Shown: one piece after another, positions 29,747 to 29,880 of the stretch
Layout of the letters: the number at the start of each line of letters is the position of its first letter
Position numbering within the stretch: the first letter of the stretch is position 1
Source: a virus
Strand: one strand, 5' to 3'
Virus record (IMG/VR): IMGVR_UViG_3300049432_000214
Span: 1 to 29,880 of that record
Length of the DNA: 29,880 bases
Notes under the pieces: model-generated
What the model saw: only the letters and a program-made list of their open reading frames with translations
The model's database searches: none
What the model was told of the DNA's origin: nothing
Made by a program: the position numbers and the translations under genes

Positions 29747-29880
29747 CACGAGTCGCTGGGAACCTGTCCGCCCCGGACAGGATGCGGACTATCTACGGCT
29801 CGGCTCGCACTGAGCTTTACCGGCCCATCCGCGTCATAGACCTCCGCGAAAAACACGCCGCCCAGGCGGTATTTCGGCAT
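29641..29880 (-). CDS. Low-confidence minus-strand gene at window edge
   Basis: 79 aa starting with ATG at the last base of the window and reading leftward. The first 25 residues (MPKYRLGGVFFAEVYDADGP) look protein-like, whereas the rest, overlapping the lipoprotein gene in antisense, is unremarkable. If real it would converge on the plus-strand operon. Its upstream region is outside the window, so no ribosome-binding site can be judged. Confidence 0.3.
   Translation of the reverse strand: MPKYRLGGVFFAEVYDADGPVKLSASRAVDSPHPVRGGQVPSDSCYGSALRLDAIERNSPTVMQKFTDTLMWVSAHTKS
29763..29781. terminator. 8-bp hairpin with CCC loop
   Basis: CCTGTCCG and CGGACAGG pair perfectly around CCC, 17 nt after the candidate lipoprotein stop. 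There is no T-run on either strand, so it may be a bidirectional, factor-assisted terminator between convergent genes, or coding sequence if the minus-strand frame is real. Confidence 0.4.

Noticed and set aside
1-29880. CRISPR array or diversity-generating retroelement
   Set aside because: No regularly spaced direct repeats and no reverse transcriptase were seen.

Overview
The window is a stretch of a tailed-phage (or prophage) genome with a short-tailed, P22-like virion module. The evidence is a syntenic, almost entirely plus-strand set of genes: large terminase, P22-type portal, scaffold, P22-type coat, gp4-like tail accessory factor, gp10-like tail protein, Gly/Ala-rich ejection proteins, spike/fibre proteins and a lysis region. 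The sequence is GC-rich by eye. No integrase, replication gene, tRNA or host gene was found. The host cannot be named from the sequence. Several secreted-type proteins carry Ala-Gln cleavage contexts, and there is a candidate lipoprotein, which together point to a diderm (Gram-negative-type) bacterium.

Layout. 1-2485: small early or accessory genes, including an excisionase-like HTH protein and a Cys-motif/HTH protein that seems to start at CTG. 2513-4424: DNA packaging (candidate small subunit, large terminase). 4466-9729: portal, scaffold and coat with two small unknowns. 9743-10306: two hairpin terminators bracketing a decoration-like gene. 10333-15063: gp4-like protein interleaved with four proteins that each begin with a Sec-type signal peptide. 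15032-15416: a minus-strand island (small membrane protein plus Cys-rich mini-protein) inside the plus-strand structural operon. 15514-22304: gp10-like protein, a small beta-rich protein in the position of the P22 needle gene, and four presumed ejection/internal virion proteins. 22349-24207: a spike adaptor protein, again with a signal peptide, and a beta-helix protein. 24208-24458: a non-coding gap holding three stem-loop structures. 24459-29154: a chain of genes linked by 1-4 nt stop/start overlaps, containing a one-TM coiled-coil protein, lytic transglycosylase, modular fibre-like protein, DUF1353 protein, Cys-pair protein, two-TM holin candidate and a second beta-helix spike. 29155-29880: short genes (a possible +1 frameshift gene, a zinc ribbon and a nested lipoprotein).

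How the parts work together: TerS/TerL pump DNA through the portal into a procapsid built from coat and scaffold; gp4- and gp10-like proteins close the vertex and form the tail hub; the Ala/Gly-rich proteins would be ejected with the DNA; spike, beta-helix and lectin-like proteins would bind or degrade surface glycans; transglycosylase, holin and spanin candidates lyse the cell. The most unusual feature is that five predicted virion-type proteins (10333, 11866, 12989, 14137 and 22349) start with export signals and have even cysteine counts after the signal. That is not expected for proteins assembled in the cytoplasm.
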